DNA of 53,260 nt from contig JAMCQN010000180.1 of assembly GCA_023382055.1 (NCBI GenBank), forward strand, positions 1-53,260. Direction: 5' to 3'. The first letter of the stretch is position 1. Each line of letters begins with the position of its first letter. This document shows positions 44,129 through 53,167 of the stretch, piece after piece. The notes beneath the pieces were generated by a model that was not told the DNA's origin, did not search any database, and saw only the letters and a list, made by a program, of their open reading frames with translations. The position numbers and the translations under genes were made by a program. The DNA comes from Chloroflexota bacterium (GTDB lineage Bacteria; Chloroflexota; Anaerolineae; J036; Brachytrichaceae).

Positions 44129-44944
44129 CTATGCGCCGGAGATCAACTCACCACCGTCGACCACAATCGTGGCGCCGTTGATCCACACCAGTTCGGGGTC
44201 GGAAAGCGCGCGAATCGTCTTTGCGATGTCGGCGGTGGTCGTTAAACGGCCGCTGGGGTTGCGGCGCTGCGCCCCCTCAATCAATTTATCGTTGCCTGGT
44301 ATCTTGCGCAATGCGGCGGTGTCGGTGACGCCTGCCATGATCGTATTAACCATCACCCCATGCTTAGCCAGTTCAAGCGCAAGCTGGCGGGTATGCGATT
44401 CGAGCGTCACCTTTGCAGCAGACACAGCGCCATAAGTTTCGAATACGGTGACGCTGCCTGCGCTGGTCATGCTGAAAACGCGGCTGCCGCGTCCAAGGAG
44501 ACCGTTGCGCCACAGATCCTGCACCCAGTAGACCAGGCTGTTGGCCATGACATCGAGCGTCATCTCAACCTGAGCCTGGGTCAGCGATTTGGAGGCATCC
44601 TCGCCGATGAAAGGAAGCAGCGAGCCGAAGGCAACGGAGTGCATGACCATGTGCAGTGTTTGCGGGCCGTCGGGATTTGCGGCAAGCAAAGCTTTAATCT
44701 TCCCAACCGCATCGGTTCGTTTCTCGGCATTGGCAATGTTCATGTTGGTGTAATGCGCCTGGACACCGTAGCTCTCAAGTTCCGCCACCAGCTTCTTCAC
44801 GGCCTCAAGCGCAGGCCCACGATCCAGATGCAGACCGATGATGTTGACGCCATTCCGCGCCAGTTCCAGCGCAGTCGCCGCACCGAACCCACTCGACGCG
44901 CCCAAGATCAACGCCCACTTGCCTTTCAAATCTGCCTGTGACAT
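44129..44944 (-). CDS. FabI-type enoyl-ACP reductase-like SDR
   Basis: This 271-residue SDR has ALILGASSGFGAATALELAR as the NAD(P)-binding motif and YGAVSAAK (Tyr171, Lys178), again the YX6K spacing of enoyl-ACP reductases. MHSVAFGSLLPFIG resembles the FabI substrate-site region. It reduces an enoyl thioester or a related carbonyl. It is 13 bp from the HDAC-like gene on the same strand. Its overall sequence is divergent, so the gene symbol is not given. Confidence 0.75.
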   Translation of the reverse strand: MSQADLKGKWALILGASSGFGAATALELARNGVNIIGLHLDRGPALEAVKKLVAELESYGVQAHYTNMNIANAEKRTDAVGKIKALLAANPDGPQTLHMVMHSVAFGSLLPFIGEDASKSLTQAQVEMTLDVMANSLVYWVQDLWRNGLLGRGSRVFSMTSAGSVTVFETYGAVSAAKVTLESHTRQLALELAKHGVMVNTIMAGVTDTAALRKIPGNDKLIEGAQRRNPSGRLTTTADIAKTIRALSDPELVWINGATIVVDGGELISGA

Positions 44945-44957
44945 CGTTAGCTCCTTT

Positions 44958-46031
44958 TTACTTCGTTTGGAATCCTATTAATACACCAGCAACATTCCGA
45001 CCCAGTTGTTCGATTGCATAACCGCCTTCCATGATAAACACCGTTGGCAGGTTAAGTTGCGCAATCTCGGCGCCGATGCGCGGATAAGCAGCCGCCGTCA
45101 ACTGAAAATCACCGAACGGGTCTCCCGCAAAAGTGTCCACCCCCAGTGAGACCACCAGAAACTCGGGTTGGTGCCGCGCGATTCGCTCAATCGCCAGTCG
45201 CAGAACCTGCAGGTACCGGTCATCCGTTATACCCGCGTCCAAAGGATAGTTCACAGTATAACCAACACCCTCCCCGCTTCCCGTTTCTGTCGCTGCGCCA
45301 AGATAGTAGGGATACTGCCTGTCGGGATCGCCATGGATGGACACGAACAGCACATCGGAACGTTCGTAGAACAGGTCTTGCGAGCCATTGCCATGGTGGA
45401 AGTCAATGTCGAACATCGCGATGCGCTGAGTGGGCGGATGTGACGCCAGCGCTGCGTCCTCCTTCAGGCTGACGGAACCGGCGCTGGCAAGCCAGTTTGC
45501 AGCGATAGCAGCATTGTTCAGGAAGCAGTATCCGCCGCACAGATCCGCATGTGCGTGGTGACCCGGCGGCCGGCACAGCGCGAATGCGGCGCCGGCGCCA
45601 TCGCGCACGCGATGCGCCGCTGTCAGAGCACACTGGGCCGCATAGTAGGCGGCTTCCCATGTGCCGGCGGCGATGATGGCGGTGAGATCGAAAGCGTAAA
45701 AGCCTGCCAGTGCGGATAGTTTGGCGGGTCGCCGGCTCATGCGGCGCACCGGGAAAGAATCGGGGTACACTCCTGCTGCGATACCGCCGTCTGCCACCCA
45801 ACGTTGATAGGCATGCTGCAGATAATCGACGTAATCGGGTGAATGCAACGCAAGAATGGGTGTCAATCCATAATCCTGCGGGGGAATGATAGGGCCTACC
45901 CCAGCCTCGCGCAAGGCGGCGAGGACAATCGAGGCGCGCTCAGGCGTATCGTGGTAACGCTTGAGTTCGCCTTCGAAAAATTCCAGCTCCGGATGATGTT
46001 GCAGATGATGATCGGAGGAGACGATTAACAT
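44958..46031 (-). CDS. Histone deacetylase-family amidohydrolase (acetylpolyamine-type)
   Basis: This 357-residue protein has the full arginase/deacetylase active site: PPGHHAHADLCGGYCFLNNA with the His-His pair, AMFDIDFHHGNGSQDLFYE with the zinc Asp and His, and LGVDTFAGDPFG with the second zinc Asp. The family includes acetoin-utilising proteins, acetylpolyamine hydrolases (APAH) and protein lysine deacetylases; the length fits APAH. Zinc-dependent, cytosolic. It precedes the FabI-like gene, with no obvious functional link. Confidence 0.9.
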   Translation of the reverse strand: MLIVSSDHHLQHHPELEFFEGELKRYHDTPERASIVLAALREAGVGPIIPPQDYGLTPILALHSPDYVDYLQHAYQRWVADGGIAAGVYPDSFPVRRMSRRPAKLSALAGFYAFDLTAIIAAGTWEAAYYAAQCALTAAHRVRDGAGAAFALCRPPGHHAHADLCGGYCFLNNAAIAANWLASAGSVSLKEDAALASHPPTQRIAMFDIDFHHGNGSQDLFYERSDVLFVSIHGDPDRQYPYYLGAATETGSGEGVGYTVNYPLDAGITDDRYLQVLRLAIERIARHQPEFLVVSLGVDTFAGDPFGDFQLTAAAYPRIGAEIAQLNLPTVFIMEGGYAIEQLGRNVAGVLIGFQTK

Positions 46032-46070
46032 GGTACCAGGGCTTAGTACAAGCAGACACCATAAAGGAAG

Positions 46071-46415
46071 CTATTTTTTGCCGTTTTGCAGGATGCTGGC
46101 GCCGGGTTGGTGCAGATGGCATTCGCCGCAACCTATGGCCGGATTCTCCACTTCGGTGAGTTTATGAGCGCATACCGCATAAACCTGCACCTGCTCCCGC
46201 AACCCGAGCATCGATTTATGAACCTTCCCTTCCAGCAGGAGGTTCGGGCAGGCATTCTGGCGCAGAATATCGGGAACCGGACAGGTCGAACATAAACTCG
46301 GTTTCCATCTGCCGGCGCTCGGATTGCGCGCCAGCAGCCGGCATTCCTTTTTCTCCCTTCCGCGGAAATAGTCTTCGTAGTAGTAGCGGCACTCCTTGCC
46401 GGCGGGCGTTCTCAT
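46071..46415 (-). CDS. Cys-rich small protein (114 aa), conserved hypothetical
   Basis: This 114-residue protein carries eight Cys in pairs or spaced patterns (KECRYYYEDYFRGREKKECR, SLCSTC, GCGEC). They would fit a zinc- or iron-sulfur-binding site. It begins MRTPAGKECRYYYEDY and has no signal peptide or membrane segment. It stands between the HDAC-like gene and the alpha/alpha-barrel gene, all on the minus strand. I do not recognise a function. Confidence 0.6.
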   Translation of the reverse strand: MRTPAGKECRYYYEDYFRGREKKECRLLARNPSAGRWKPSLCSTCPVPDILRQNACPNLLLEGKVHKSMLGLREQVQVYAVCAHKLTEVENPAIGCGECHLHQPGASILQNGKK

Positions 46416-46442
46416 TGGCGTGATTGTACGTTCGATCAGCGC

Positions 46443-47684
46443 CTACTGAGGCGTCAGCTTGATTGGATTGGGTGTGCGGGGCATGCGAAGCAAAATCGCC
46501 CGAAGAAGGCCATAAGCGATATTGGCCGTGCTCATACCTGTATAGGACGAGTACATGCCGCCCTCATCCAGTTCATTCTCCTGATTGGCTCGCCCGTACC
46601 ATTGCTTCTTTTGCAGATGGTAGCTGCCGCGCCAACTGCCATCCCAGGCGCCGGATTCACCCCAGCATTGCACACCGGCGAGAAATTCCGCAATTCGCTC
46701 AGCGGCGTCACGGTAATTGGTGTTGCCGTTGACCAGATAAGCTTCCTGCAAGGCCAGCATGGCGTAACCATTGGTGTACACCATATCGGTCATATCGGGG
46801 TCATTCTGTAATGAGGCATCTCTGGCCGACTCATCGCAGTTGCGGATGGCGCCGCTTTTATCCTGCCACGACATCAGCCGGGATGCCAGAAACGCCATGC
46901 CATTCCAGATAGCAAAGTCCTGCGTGTAGCGAGCGCTGGATGCGTAGGCTTTGATAGCAACGGCCAGGTCGGATGACGGCGGACGCCAAGCCCCTGTTCC
47001 AGCAGTCTCGTAAATGGTTCTGATACGCTTGTCTTCGGTGATTTGCGCGGACAGCCAGGCCATCGCCTTGTAACCGGCATCATGATACTTGTTATCGTCC
47101 AGGATAATCGCTCCCTGCCACAGTGCGACGGATGGCCAGGCGACAAAATCCACGCCCTTCAGCAGCGCGACATCGCCCTCATCGTTCAACGAGAAGCATC
47201 CGTCGGGCGCCTGCACGCGGGTCAGATAGTTCAACACCGCATCGGCGGCGCGAGCATACTTCGCATCGCTGGTTTGTTTATAAAACCACAGCAATATCTC
47301 TGCTACTTTGCCGTTATCGCTGGGAAAGGCAAACAGGCTGGATTCGGGACTGCCGATATCCTCTTCCTCAAGTTTGACCGGCACGAATTTATAAAACGGG
47401 AACGAACCTGTAAACCAGCCTTCGCTGCGTTGCAGTGAGACGACGTAGTCGGCCATGCGGCAGGCAACGTTCTGGTATTCCTGATCTTCCTTATACTGGC
47501 CATAAGCCATGAACAGGCGGGCAACTTCCAGGGTGCAATCCGGACGAACCCAATGATTGACGGTCTGGCTGTCGATGCGATATCGTTCATACACACCCAT
47601 CGAACCATCGGGAATAACCAGCATTGTCTTCAACCACTTCAAACTACGCTCAATGTTGACGATGTTTTTTGTAAGGTCAGGCAT
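46443..47684 (-). CDS. Alpha/alpha-barrel (six-hairpin) protein
   Basis: This 413-residue protein has repeated paired helices of the six-hairpin glycosidase/terpene-cyclase type: ARLFMAYGQYKEDQEYQNVA, GKVAEILLWFYKQTSDAKYA, AIILDDNKYHDAGYKAMAW, and AYLVNGNTNYRDAAERIAEF. Aromatic residues and short acidic pairs occur at the repeat ends. It could be a glycoside hydrolase, epimerase or non-enzymatic member of the fold; no conserved catalytic pair could be assigned. It ends about 28 bp from the upstream end of the Cys-rich gene and starts 18 bp after the proB stop. Confidence 0.6.
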   Translation of the reverse strand: MPDLTKNIVNIERSLKWLKTMLVIPDGSMGVYERYRIDSQTVNHWVRPDCTLEVARLFMAYGQYKEDQEYQNVACRMADYVVSLQRSEGWFTGSFPFYKFVPVKLEEEDIGSPESSLFAFPSDNGKVAEILLWFYKQTSDAKYARAADAVLNYLTRVQAPDGCFSLNDEGDVALLKGVDFVAWPSVALWQGAIILDDNKYHDAGYKAMAWLSAQITEDKRIRTIYETAGTGAWRPPSSDLAVAIKAYASSARYTQDFAIWNGMAFLASRLMSWQDKSGAIRNCDESARDASLQNDPDMTDMVYTNGYAMLALQEAYLVNGNTNYRDAAERIAEFLAGVQCWGESGAWDGSWRGSYHLQKKQWYGRANQENELDEGGMYSSYTGMSTANIAYGLLRAILLRMPRTPNPIKLTPQ

Positions 47685-47702
47685 TACTTTTCCTCTTTTC
47701 CT

Positions 47703-48818
47703 CTATGATACGGGATGCAGAATAACCATGTCATCCGTGTGAACGAGCATGGAAGCATACTCAAAACCAAGAATGCCGGCGATCTCCGACGACCGGCGGC
47801 CGGCAATCTGGCGCGCCTCAGATGAACTGTAGCGGGTGATGCCGTGCGCGATATCCCGGCCTGAGCTGTCGCGTATCTCGATCACCTCGCCGCGCTCGAA
47901 TTCGTCGATAACCTCGCGCACACCGACCGGCAGCAGACTCTTACCCTCGAACAGTGCCTGCGCTGCGCCTTCGTCAACACGGACGGCTCCAAGCGGTTTT
48001 TCGGACAGTATCCAGCGCTTGCGGCTTTCCATATTAGACGTGACCGGCAGGAAGCGCGTCCCGACAGGTCTGCCGTTGGCCGCATCGATGATGGCAGTGG
48101 GGCGCGATCCATTGGCGATGACCACCGTCACACCGGAGCGTGTCGCCAGGTCTGCGGCCTGCAGTTTGGTGGTCATCCCGCCAACCCCCAATCCGCCGCG
48201 CGAAGCTCCAGCCAGGTTCCAGATCGAGTCATCGAGTTGGGCCACCTCCGGGATGAGCCTGGCCGCAGGATCTTTACGCGGATCAGCCGTATAGAGACCA
48301 TCCTGGTCCGTCAGAATAATCAACAGGTCTGCGCGCACGACATTGGCAACCAGCGCCGAGAGGTTGTCATTGTCCCCGACGCGAATCTCATCGGTGGCGA
48401 CGGCGTCGTTCTCATTGATGACCGGCAGCGTCTGGTGTGCCAGTATGGTGTTCAGCGTGTCGCGCGCGTTCAGGTAACGCCGGCGGTCGCTCAGGTCAGC
48501 GCGGGTCAGAAGTACCTGGGCAACCGGCACGTCGAACATATCGAACACCTGCTCCCATGCCAGCATGAGATGCGTCTGGCCGACCGCGGCCAGCATCTGT
48601 TTGACCGGAACGGACTTCGCCAGCGGTCGATGGAATTTGCTGAAACGCTCGCGGCCGGCGGCTATTGCGCCGGATGTCACCAGGATGACTTCGCGATGCT
48701 CCTCGCGCAGTGCGACGATTTGCTGCGCCAGTTCGAGCATACGCCTGCGGCTCAGACGGGCCGTGCCGGCTGTCAGTGTACTCGTGCCAACTTTTATGAC
48801 CAGTTTGGATATCACCAT
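47703..48818 (-). CDS. proB: Glutamate 5-kinase with PUA domain
   Basis: This protein of about 371 residues phosphorylates glutamate at the start of proline synthesis. The amino-acid-kinase domain begins KLVIKVGTSTLT and shows VILVTSGAIAAGRERF, INENDAVATDEIRVGDND and LTDQDGLYTADPR. A C-terminal PUA domain follows (GKSLLPVGVREVIDEFERGE). The frame opens at 48848, but family proteins begin near MVISKLVIKVG, so 48818 is used; the site is not certain because no strong ribosome site is seen. proA is not adjacent. Confidence 0.93.
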   Translation of the reverse strand: MVISKLVIKVGTSTLTAGTARLSRRRMLELAQQIVALREEHREVILVTSGAIAAGRERFSKFHRPLAKSVPVKQMLAAVGQTHLMLAWEQVFDMFDVPVAQVLLTRADLSDRRRYLNARDTLNTILAHQTLPVINENDAVATDEIRVGDNDNLSALVANVVRADLLIILTDQDGLYTADPRKDPAARLIPEVAQLDDSIWNLAGASRGGLGVGGMTTKLQAADLATRSGVTVVIANGSRPTAIIDAANGRPVGTRFLPVTSNMESRKRWILSEKPLGAVRVDEGAAQALFEGKSLLPVGVREVIDEFERGEVIEIRDSSGRDIAHGITRYSSSEARQIAGRRSSEIAGILGFEYASMLVHTDDMVILHPVS

Positions 48819-48867
48819 TGCGAATCGCATCACCGTGCGAATACCCATTCTATTAGAAATGTGTGGC

Positions 48868-48873
48868 TATAAT
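48868..48873 (+). promoter_or_regulatory. -10 box (TATAAT) of a probably leaderless marR transcript
   Basis: A perfect TATAAT ends 10 bp before the ATG at 48884. Initiation at the usual 6-8 bp past the -10 would put the 5' end at or within a few bases of the start codon, so the mRNA would have almost no leader. No Shine-Dalgarno sequence precedes the ATG. The -35 region is weak. The proB gene starts only 66 bp away on the other strand. Confidence 0.55.
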
Positions 48874-48883
48874 GCCTTGCGTA

Positions 48884-49357
48884 ATGGAACGCACAAATAA
48901 TAATCCTGGCGATCAAGCTCTCATCGTTGAACACTTGTTTGATAGTCTTATTATGCAAGGGAATAAGCAGCTTAATGAAAAGCTGTCGCAACATGATTTA
49001 ACCGTAGCACAGTATCTATCTATGGAAGCACTGGCTGACAAAAGTTCGGAATGCAGTATGAGTGAACTGGCCGAGCGCATTCACCAGTCTTCTGCAACCA
49101 TGACCGGCATCGTCGACAGGCTGGTCGAGAAAGGCTGGGTCACCCGGCGCCGCAGCGAGGATGATCGGCGTGCTGTCTTTGTGAACCTGACCTCTCAGGG
49201 TCATGAGATCGTGGATCACGTTGCGTATGAAAGGCGGCAGGCTGTGCAGGACAGCATCCTCAAGATGGATCCAAATGATGTGGCAAGCTTCATCAAGCTG
49301 CTGCAGCGTTATATGGACGCGGCCGGTTATTCACCGACCATTCCTTACCAAAACTAG
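48884..49357 (+). CDS. MarR-family transcriptional regulator
   Basis: This protein of about 157 residues has the winged-helix MarR pattern: HDLTVAQYLSMEALADKSSE, SMSELAERIHQSSATMTGIV (recognition helix) and the wing RLVEKGWVTRRRSEDDRRAV, followed by NLTSQGHEIVDHV. MarR proteins bind as dimers and respond to small phenolics or oxidants. The start is set at ATG 48884 (48872 or GTG 48863 possible). Divergent from proB across a short gap, which it may control. Its target is unknown. Confidence 0.87.
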   Translation: MERTNNNPGDQALIVEHLFDSLIMQGNKQLNEKLSQHDLTVAQYLSMEALADKSSECSMSELAERIHQSSATMTGIVDRLVEKGWVTRRRSEDDRRAVFVNLTSQGHEIVDHVAYERRQAVQDSILKMDPNDVASFIKLLQRYMDAAGYSPTIPYQN

Positions 49358-49469
49358 CCCGCCGTTCACGCAGGCATCAGTCAATTAAACCAGTAGGTTG
49401 CTACCGGCCTGGCGCTAAGTTGAATCCACCAGACTGCACCGCCTGCACGATCGACACGCGTAGTGCTGA

Positions 49470-52400
49470 CTAAATACTGGGATCGCCCAGCACCTCGCGT
49501 ATTGCGGCGTCCTGCTGGCGTCTCTCAATGCCCGTCGTGTAATATACCGCGGATGGGTGGTGCACGATGATGGCTGCCGTGCTCTGTTCCGGAAGCAACT
49601 GGTGTCCCTCAGTCAGTCTGATGCCAACCTGTTCCGCCCGTAACAGCCGCAACACATCCACTTGCTGGCTCAGATCCGGGCAAGCTGGATAGCCCCATGA
49701 ATAGCGCAGACCCTGGTTGATCGACAGGCCCAGCTCGCGCCGTATGCGGCGATGCGTCCATTCTGCCAAACCTTCGGCCAGGGAATCGGCGAAGCCGTTC
49801 AGGTAATAAGCCTCGGTATAGTTGCCTTCTGCCTGCAACTGCTCAATGCGTCGTGTGGCCTGTGGCCCAGCCGTCACCGCCTGTATCGCAGCGATGTCGC
49901 CGCCTTCGCTTTGCGTCCTGTAGTAATCGCCTAAACACAGATGCTGTCCGCCGCCCATTTCATCCGGCTGGCGCGGGAATGTCCAGCGGGCGATCACTCG
50001 TTTGGTATCCTGTGAATCAAAGACCAGCAGGTCGTCGTCCTGGCTGGCGACGCGGAAATAGCCGTACACAGACCCGTACGAAAGCCAGCGCGTCTGGGCC
50101 AGTTCCTCCTCAAAGCGCTGCAGTGTCGGGTTGAATAGTGTTGCGACCAGCTCTTCCCAGGCCTTGCCCTGGCGGTTTTTGCCGCCCCAGTGCAAGCGAA
50201 ATAGCGTGTTAAGGTCGAACAGCCGTATGACCTGGTGAATATCGATTTCCTCGCGTTCGATAACTCGCGCTCCCAGAAACGGGGCGGATGGCGCATCCGC
50301 AGACGGCAAGCGCTTCGCCGACTTGCGCGTATTGTTTCCATTACGTTCCGCGGCGAGCTTTGCAGCCTGTTCGCGCTCCCTGTCTCTGAGCAGGGCGTTT
50401 TTAGCTTCCTCATTATGCGTAGAGATGAAGTTCACTCTCTCTTCACCGGTAAGATGATCCATATTGCTGAGGCCTTCAAAGGCGTCTTTGCAGTAAAACA
50501 CGCCGGGCGGATAGGCCTGGCCATCCTCCATGAAGAGAATACGATTGCCGAACCGGCGGTTGATTGCAGCGCCGCCAATCAATACGGGAATTCCGATGCC
50601 GCGCTGGTATAGCTCCTGCACGCAGATCGGCATTTGCTTGCTCGTGCTGACGAGCAGCGCGCTCAGGCCGATGGCCGCAGCGTTGTGCTGCAGCGCCGCG
50701 TCGATGATGGTGTTTACCGGCACTTGTTTACCCAGGTCGATCACTTCGTAACCATTGTTGCTCAGGATCGTGCCAACCAGATTTTTGCCGATATCGTGAA
50801 CGTCGCCAAATACGGTAGCCAGCACGACAGTTCCTTTGGCGGCGCCCGCCTTCTTCTCCAGATAAGTCTCCAGACGGGCTACGGACTTCTTCATCACCTC
50901 GGCGCTTTGCAACACAAAAGGCAGAATCAATTCGCCGGCGCCGAACTTGTCGCCGACTTCTTTCATGGCCGGCAGGAGAACGTTATTCAATACCCAGACA
51001 GGGTCATGCGATGCAATAGCGGCATCGATGAGCGCCTCCACACCTTCTTTCTTCCTGAACAGTATGTGCCAGTGCAGTTTCTGCTCCACGGTCATGTTCT
51101 CGGTCGGATCGGCTCTTGAACCGGCTTTGTCGTCACTGCTTTGCTGCTTGCCCTTCTGCTCGTAAAAACCGATCACCTTCGCCAACGCATCCTCTGAGCG
51201 ATCGAAGATCAGATCATCGATGAGATTGCGTTGATCGACGGGGATCTCCGCGTACGGCGTGATCTGGCTCGGGTTCACGATAGCCATGTCGAGTCCGAAC
51301 TGCACGGCGTGGTGGAGGAAAACGCTGTTGATGGCGGCGCGCGCGCTTGGTTGCAGGCCGAACGACACATTGCTCACGCCCAACAAGGTATACACCCCCG
51401 GAAGCGCATCTTTCACCTTGCGGATACCCTCGAGTGTCTCGACAGCAGAACGCCGCAGTTCCGACTGGCCGGTCGTAACCGGGAATGTAAGCACGTCAAA
51501 GATCAGCGCACCTGGAGGTAACCCATACTCATGTGTCGCAATGTCAAACATGCGTTGCGCGATCGCCAGCTTGCGCTCTGATGTATGAGCCATGCCTTCT
51601 TCGTCGATGGTCAAGGCCACGACCGCAGCGCCATGCTGATGCGCCAGCGGCAGCACATCCTCGATGCGTTTGCGCCCGTTCTCCATATTGATGGAGTTGA
51701 TGATGGCGCGCCCCGGCAGCGTCTCCAATGCCGCCTTGATCACAGCGGCATCCGTAGAGTCGATCACCAGCGGCGTCTCAACACTCATGCTGAGCAGTTT
51801 GACCAGATGGCGCATCTGTTCAGCTTCGTCGTTGCGCTCGGTCAGCGCTACACAGACATCCAGCACGTGCGCTCCGTTGTCCGCCTGGTCGCGCGCGATA
51901 TCCAGAATGGCATCGTAGTTATTTTCGAGCAGGAGTTGCTTGACCTTGCGGCTGCCCTGGCTGTTGACGCGCTCGCCCACCAGCAACGGTTTCGGCTCTT
52001 GATCCAGCGCGACCGCGCGCATGGCGCTGGCTGCGCGAGGACGCGTATCGAGATCGGCAGTTCTGACCTGCCAGGGATTGCTGCCCTGAACGCGCTGATA
52101 GATCTGCGAGATGTGTTCAGCCGTTGTCCCGCAACAGCCGCCTACGATGTTGCAGCCAAACTCATGCACGAACTGGCTGAGCATCTCGGCCATGGGGACG
52201 GGTTGCATCGGGTAAACCGCCTGTCCGTCTACATTCAAAGGCATGCCCGCATTCGGGATCGCGGATACCGGCAAGTTGGTGTGGCTGGTGAGATAACGCA
52301 CAGGATCGCGCATGTAGTCAGGTCCGGTTGAGCAGTTCAGGCCGACGATATCCACGCCGAGTGACTCGATGATGGTCAACGCAGCGCCCACGTCCGTGCC

Positions 52401-53039
52401 GAGCAGCATTTTGCCATTCGTGTCCAGCGTGACCTGAGCCTGGATCGCTGCGCGGATGCCGGTATCCGCCATCGCCCTCTTAAGACCTTCGATGACGGCC
52501 TTCACCTCCAGGATATCCTGGCTGGTCTCGACGAGAAGGATATCCACCCCGCCCTGCAGCAGGGCGGCAGCTTGTTCTCTAAAGACATCGACCAGTTCGT
52601 TATAGGTGACATTACTGAGCACCGGGTCGGTTGAGGAAGGCAACTTCCCACTGGGGCCGATGCTGCCAGCCACATAGCGCGGTTTGTCCGGTGTGGCAAA
52701 TGAGTCTGCCACGCGCCGCGCCAGCCGCGCAGCCGTTATATTGATCTCAGAAACACGTTCCGCCAGCTTATATTCACCCAGCGTGAGGCGATTGGAACGG
52801 AAGGTGTCAGTCTCGATGACATCCGCGCCGGCGGCGAGATAGGAGCGATGGATTTCCTCGATGATGTCCGGTCGGGTCACGCAAAGATAGTCGTTGCAGC
52901 CGTTGTACTGCATCCCGCCGAAATCATCCGCGTTCAGGTCGTACTGCTGTATGCGCGTGCCCATAGCGCCGTCATAAACAATCACATGCGCCGCTACGGC
53001 ATCCAGGAACTTCCTGGCTCGATCTTCTTTGAATGTCAT
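49470..53039 (-). CDS. metH: Cobalamin-dependent methionine synthase
   Basis: This protein of about 1189 residues holds all MetH modules. The homocysteine domain has zinc Cys in GLNCSTGPDYM and GGCCGTT. The methyl-THF (pterin) domain includes LLVGERVNSQGSRKVKQ and IINSINMENG. The cobalamin domain has DVHDIGKNLVGTILSNNGY with the Co-ligand His near 748. The C-terminal SAM-reactivation domain shows RYSWGYPACPD. It methylates homocysteine using methyl-cobalamin. Start ATG 53039 is preferred over 53051. No cobalamin or SAM riboswitch was seen in the 128 bp upstream. Confidence 0.96.
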   Translation of the reverse strand: MTFKEDRARKFLDAVAAHVIVYDGAMGTRIQQYDLNADDFGGMQYNGCNDYLCVTRPDIIEEIHRSYLAAGADVIETDTFRSNRLTLGEYKLAERVSEINITAARLARRVADSFATPDKPRYVAGSIGPSGKLPSSTDPVLSNVTYNELVDVFREQAAALLQGGVDILLVETSQDILEVKAVIEGLKRAMADTGIRAAIQAQVTLDTNGKMLLGTDVGAALTIIESLGVDIVGLNCSTGPDYMRDPVRYLTSHTNLPVSAIPNAGMPLNVDGQAVYPMQPVPMAEMLSQFVHEFGCNIVGGCCGTTAEHISQIYQRVQGSNPWQVRTADLDTRPRAASAMRAVALDQEPKPLLVGERVNSQGSRKVKQLLLENNYDAILDIARDQADNGAHVLDVCVALTERNDEAEQMRHLVKLLSMSVETPLVIDSTDAAVIKAALETLPGRAIINSINMENGRKRIEDVLPLAHQHGAAVVALTIDEEGMAHTSERKLAIAQRMFDIATHEYGLPPGALIFDVLTFPVTTGQSELRRSAVETLEGIRKVKDALPGVYTLLGVSNVSFGLQPSARAAINSVFLHHAVQFGLDMAIVNPSQITPYAEIPVDQRNLIDDLIFDRSEDALAKVIGFYEQKGKQQSSDDKAGSRADPTENMTVEQKLHWHILFRKKEGVEALIDAAIASHDPVWVLNNVLLPAMKEVGDKFGAGELILPFVLQSAEVMKKSVARLETYLEKKAGAAKGTVVLATVFGDVHDIGKNLVGTILSNNGYEVIDLGKQVPVNTIIDAALQHNAAAIGLSALLVSTSKQMPICVQELYQRGIGIPVLIGGAAINRRFGNRILFMEDGQAYPPGVFYCKDAFEGLSNMDHLTGEERVNFISTHNEEAKNALLRDREREQAAKLAAERNGNNTRKSAKRLPSADAPSAPFLGARVIEREEIDIHQVIRLFDLNTLFRLHWGGKNRQGKAWEELVATLFNPTLQRFEEELAQTRWLSYGSVYGYFRVASQDDDLLVFDSQDTKRVIARWTFPRQPDEMGGGQHLCLGDYYRTQSEGGDIAAIQAVTAGPQATRRIEQLQAEGNYTEAYYLNGFADSLAEGLAEWTHRRIRRELGLSINQGLRYSWGYPACPDLSQQVDVLRLLRAEQVGIRLTEGHQLLPEQSTAAIIVHHPSAVYYTTGIERRQQDAAIREVLGDPSI

Positions 53040-53167
53040 CCCACACCCCATCCTTTGCGTACAGCGTTACATACATGACTACGAGGCACGCAGTAACCTA
53101 TTCTATCAGTCCGGCCGGCTGTAATGACCCTTGGGGTGCATACGCCAAAAGGGGCGAGAATGGGGGA

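Noticed and set aside
49358..49469. Weak hairpin between marR and metH (CCAGTAG…CTACCGG) as a terminator
   Set aside because: Short stem with a mismatch and no T run, so it is not called.
53040..53167. Possible cobalamin or SAM riboswitch before metH
   Set aside because: The 128-bp region has no B12-box-like or SAM-aptamer helices that I can see, and it is too short for a cobalamin aptamer.
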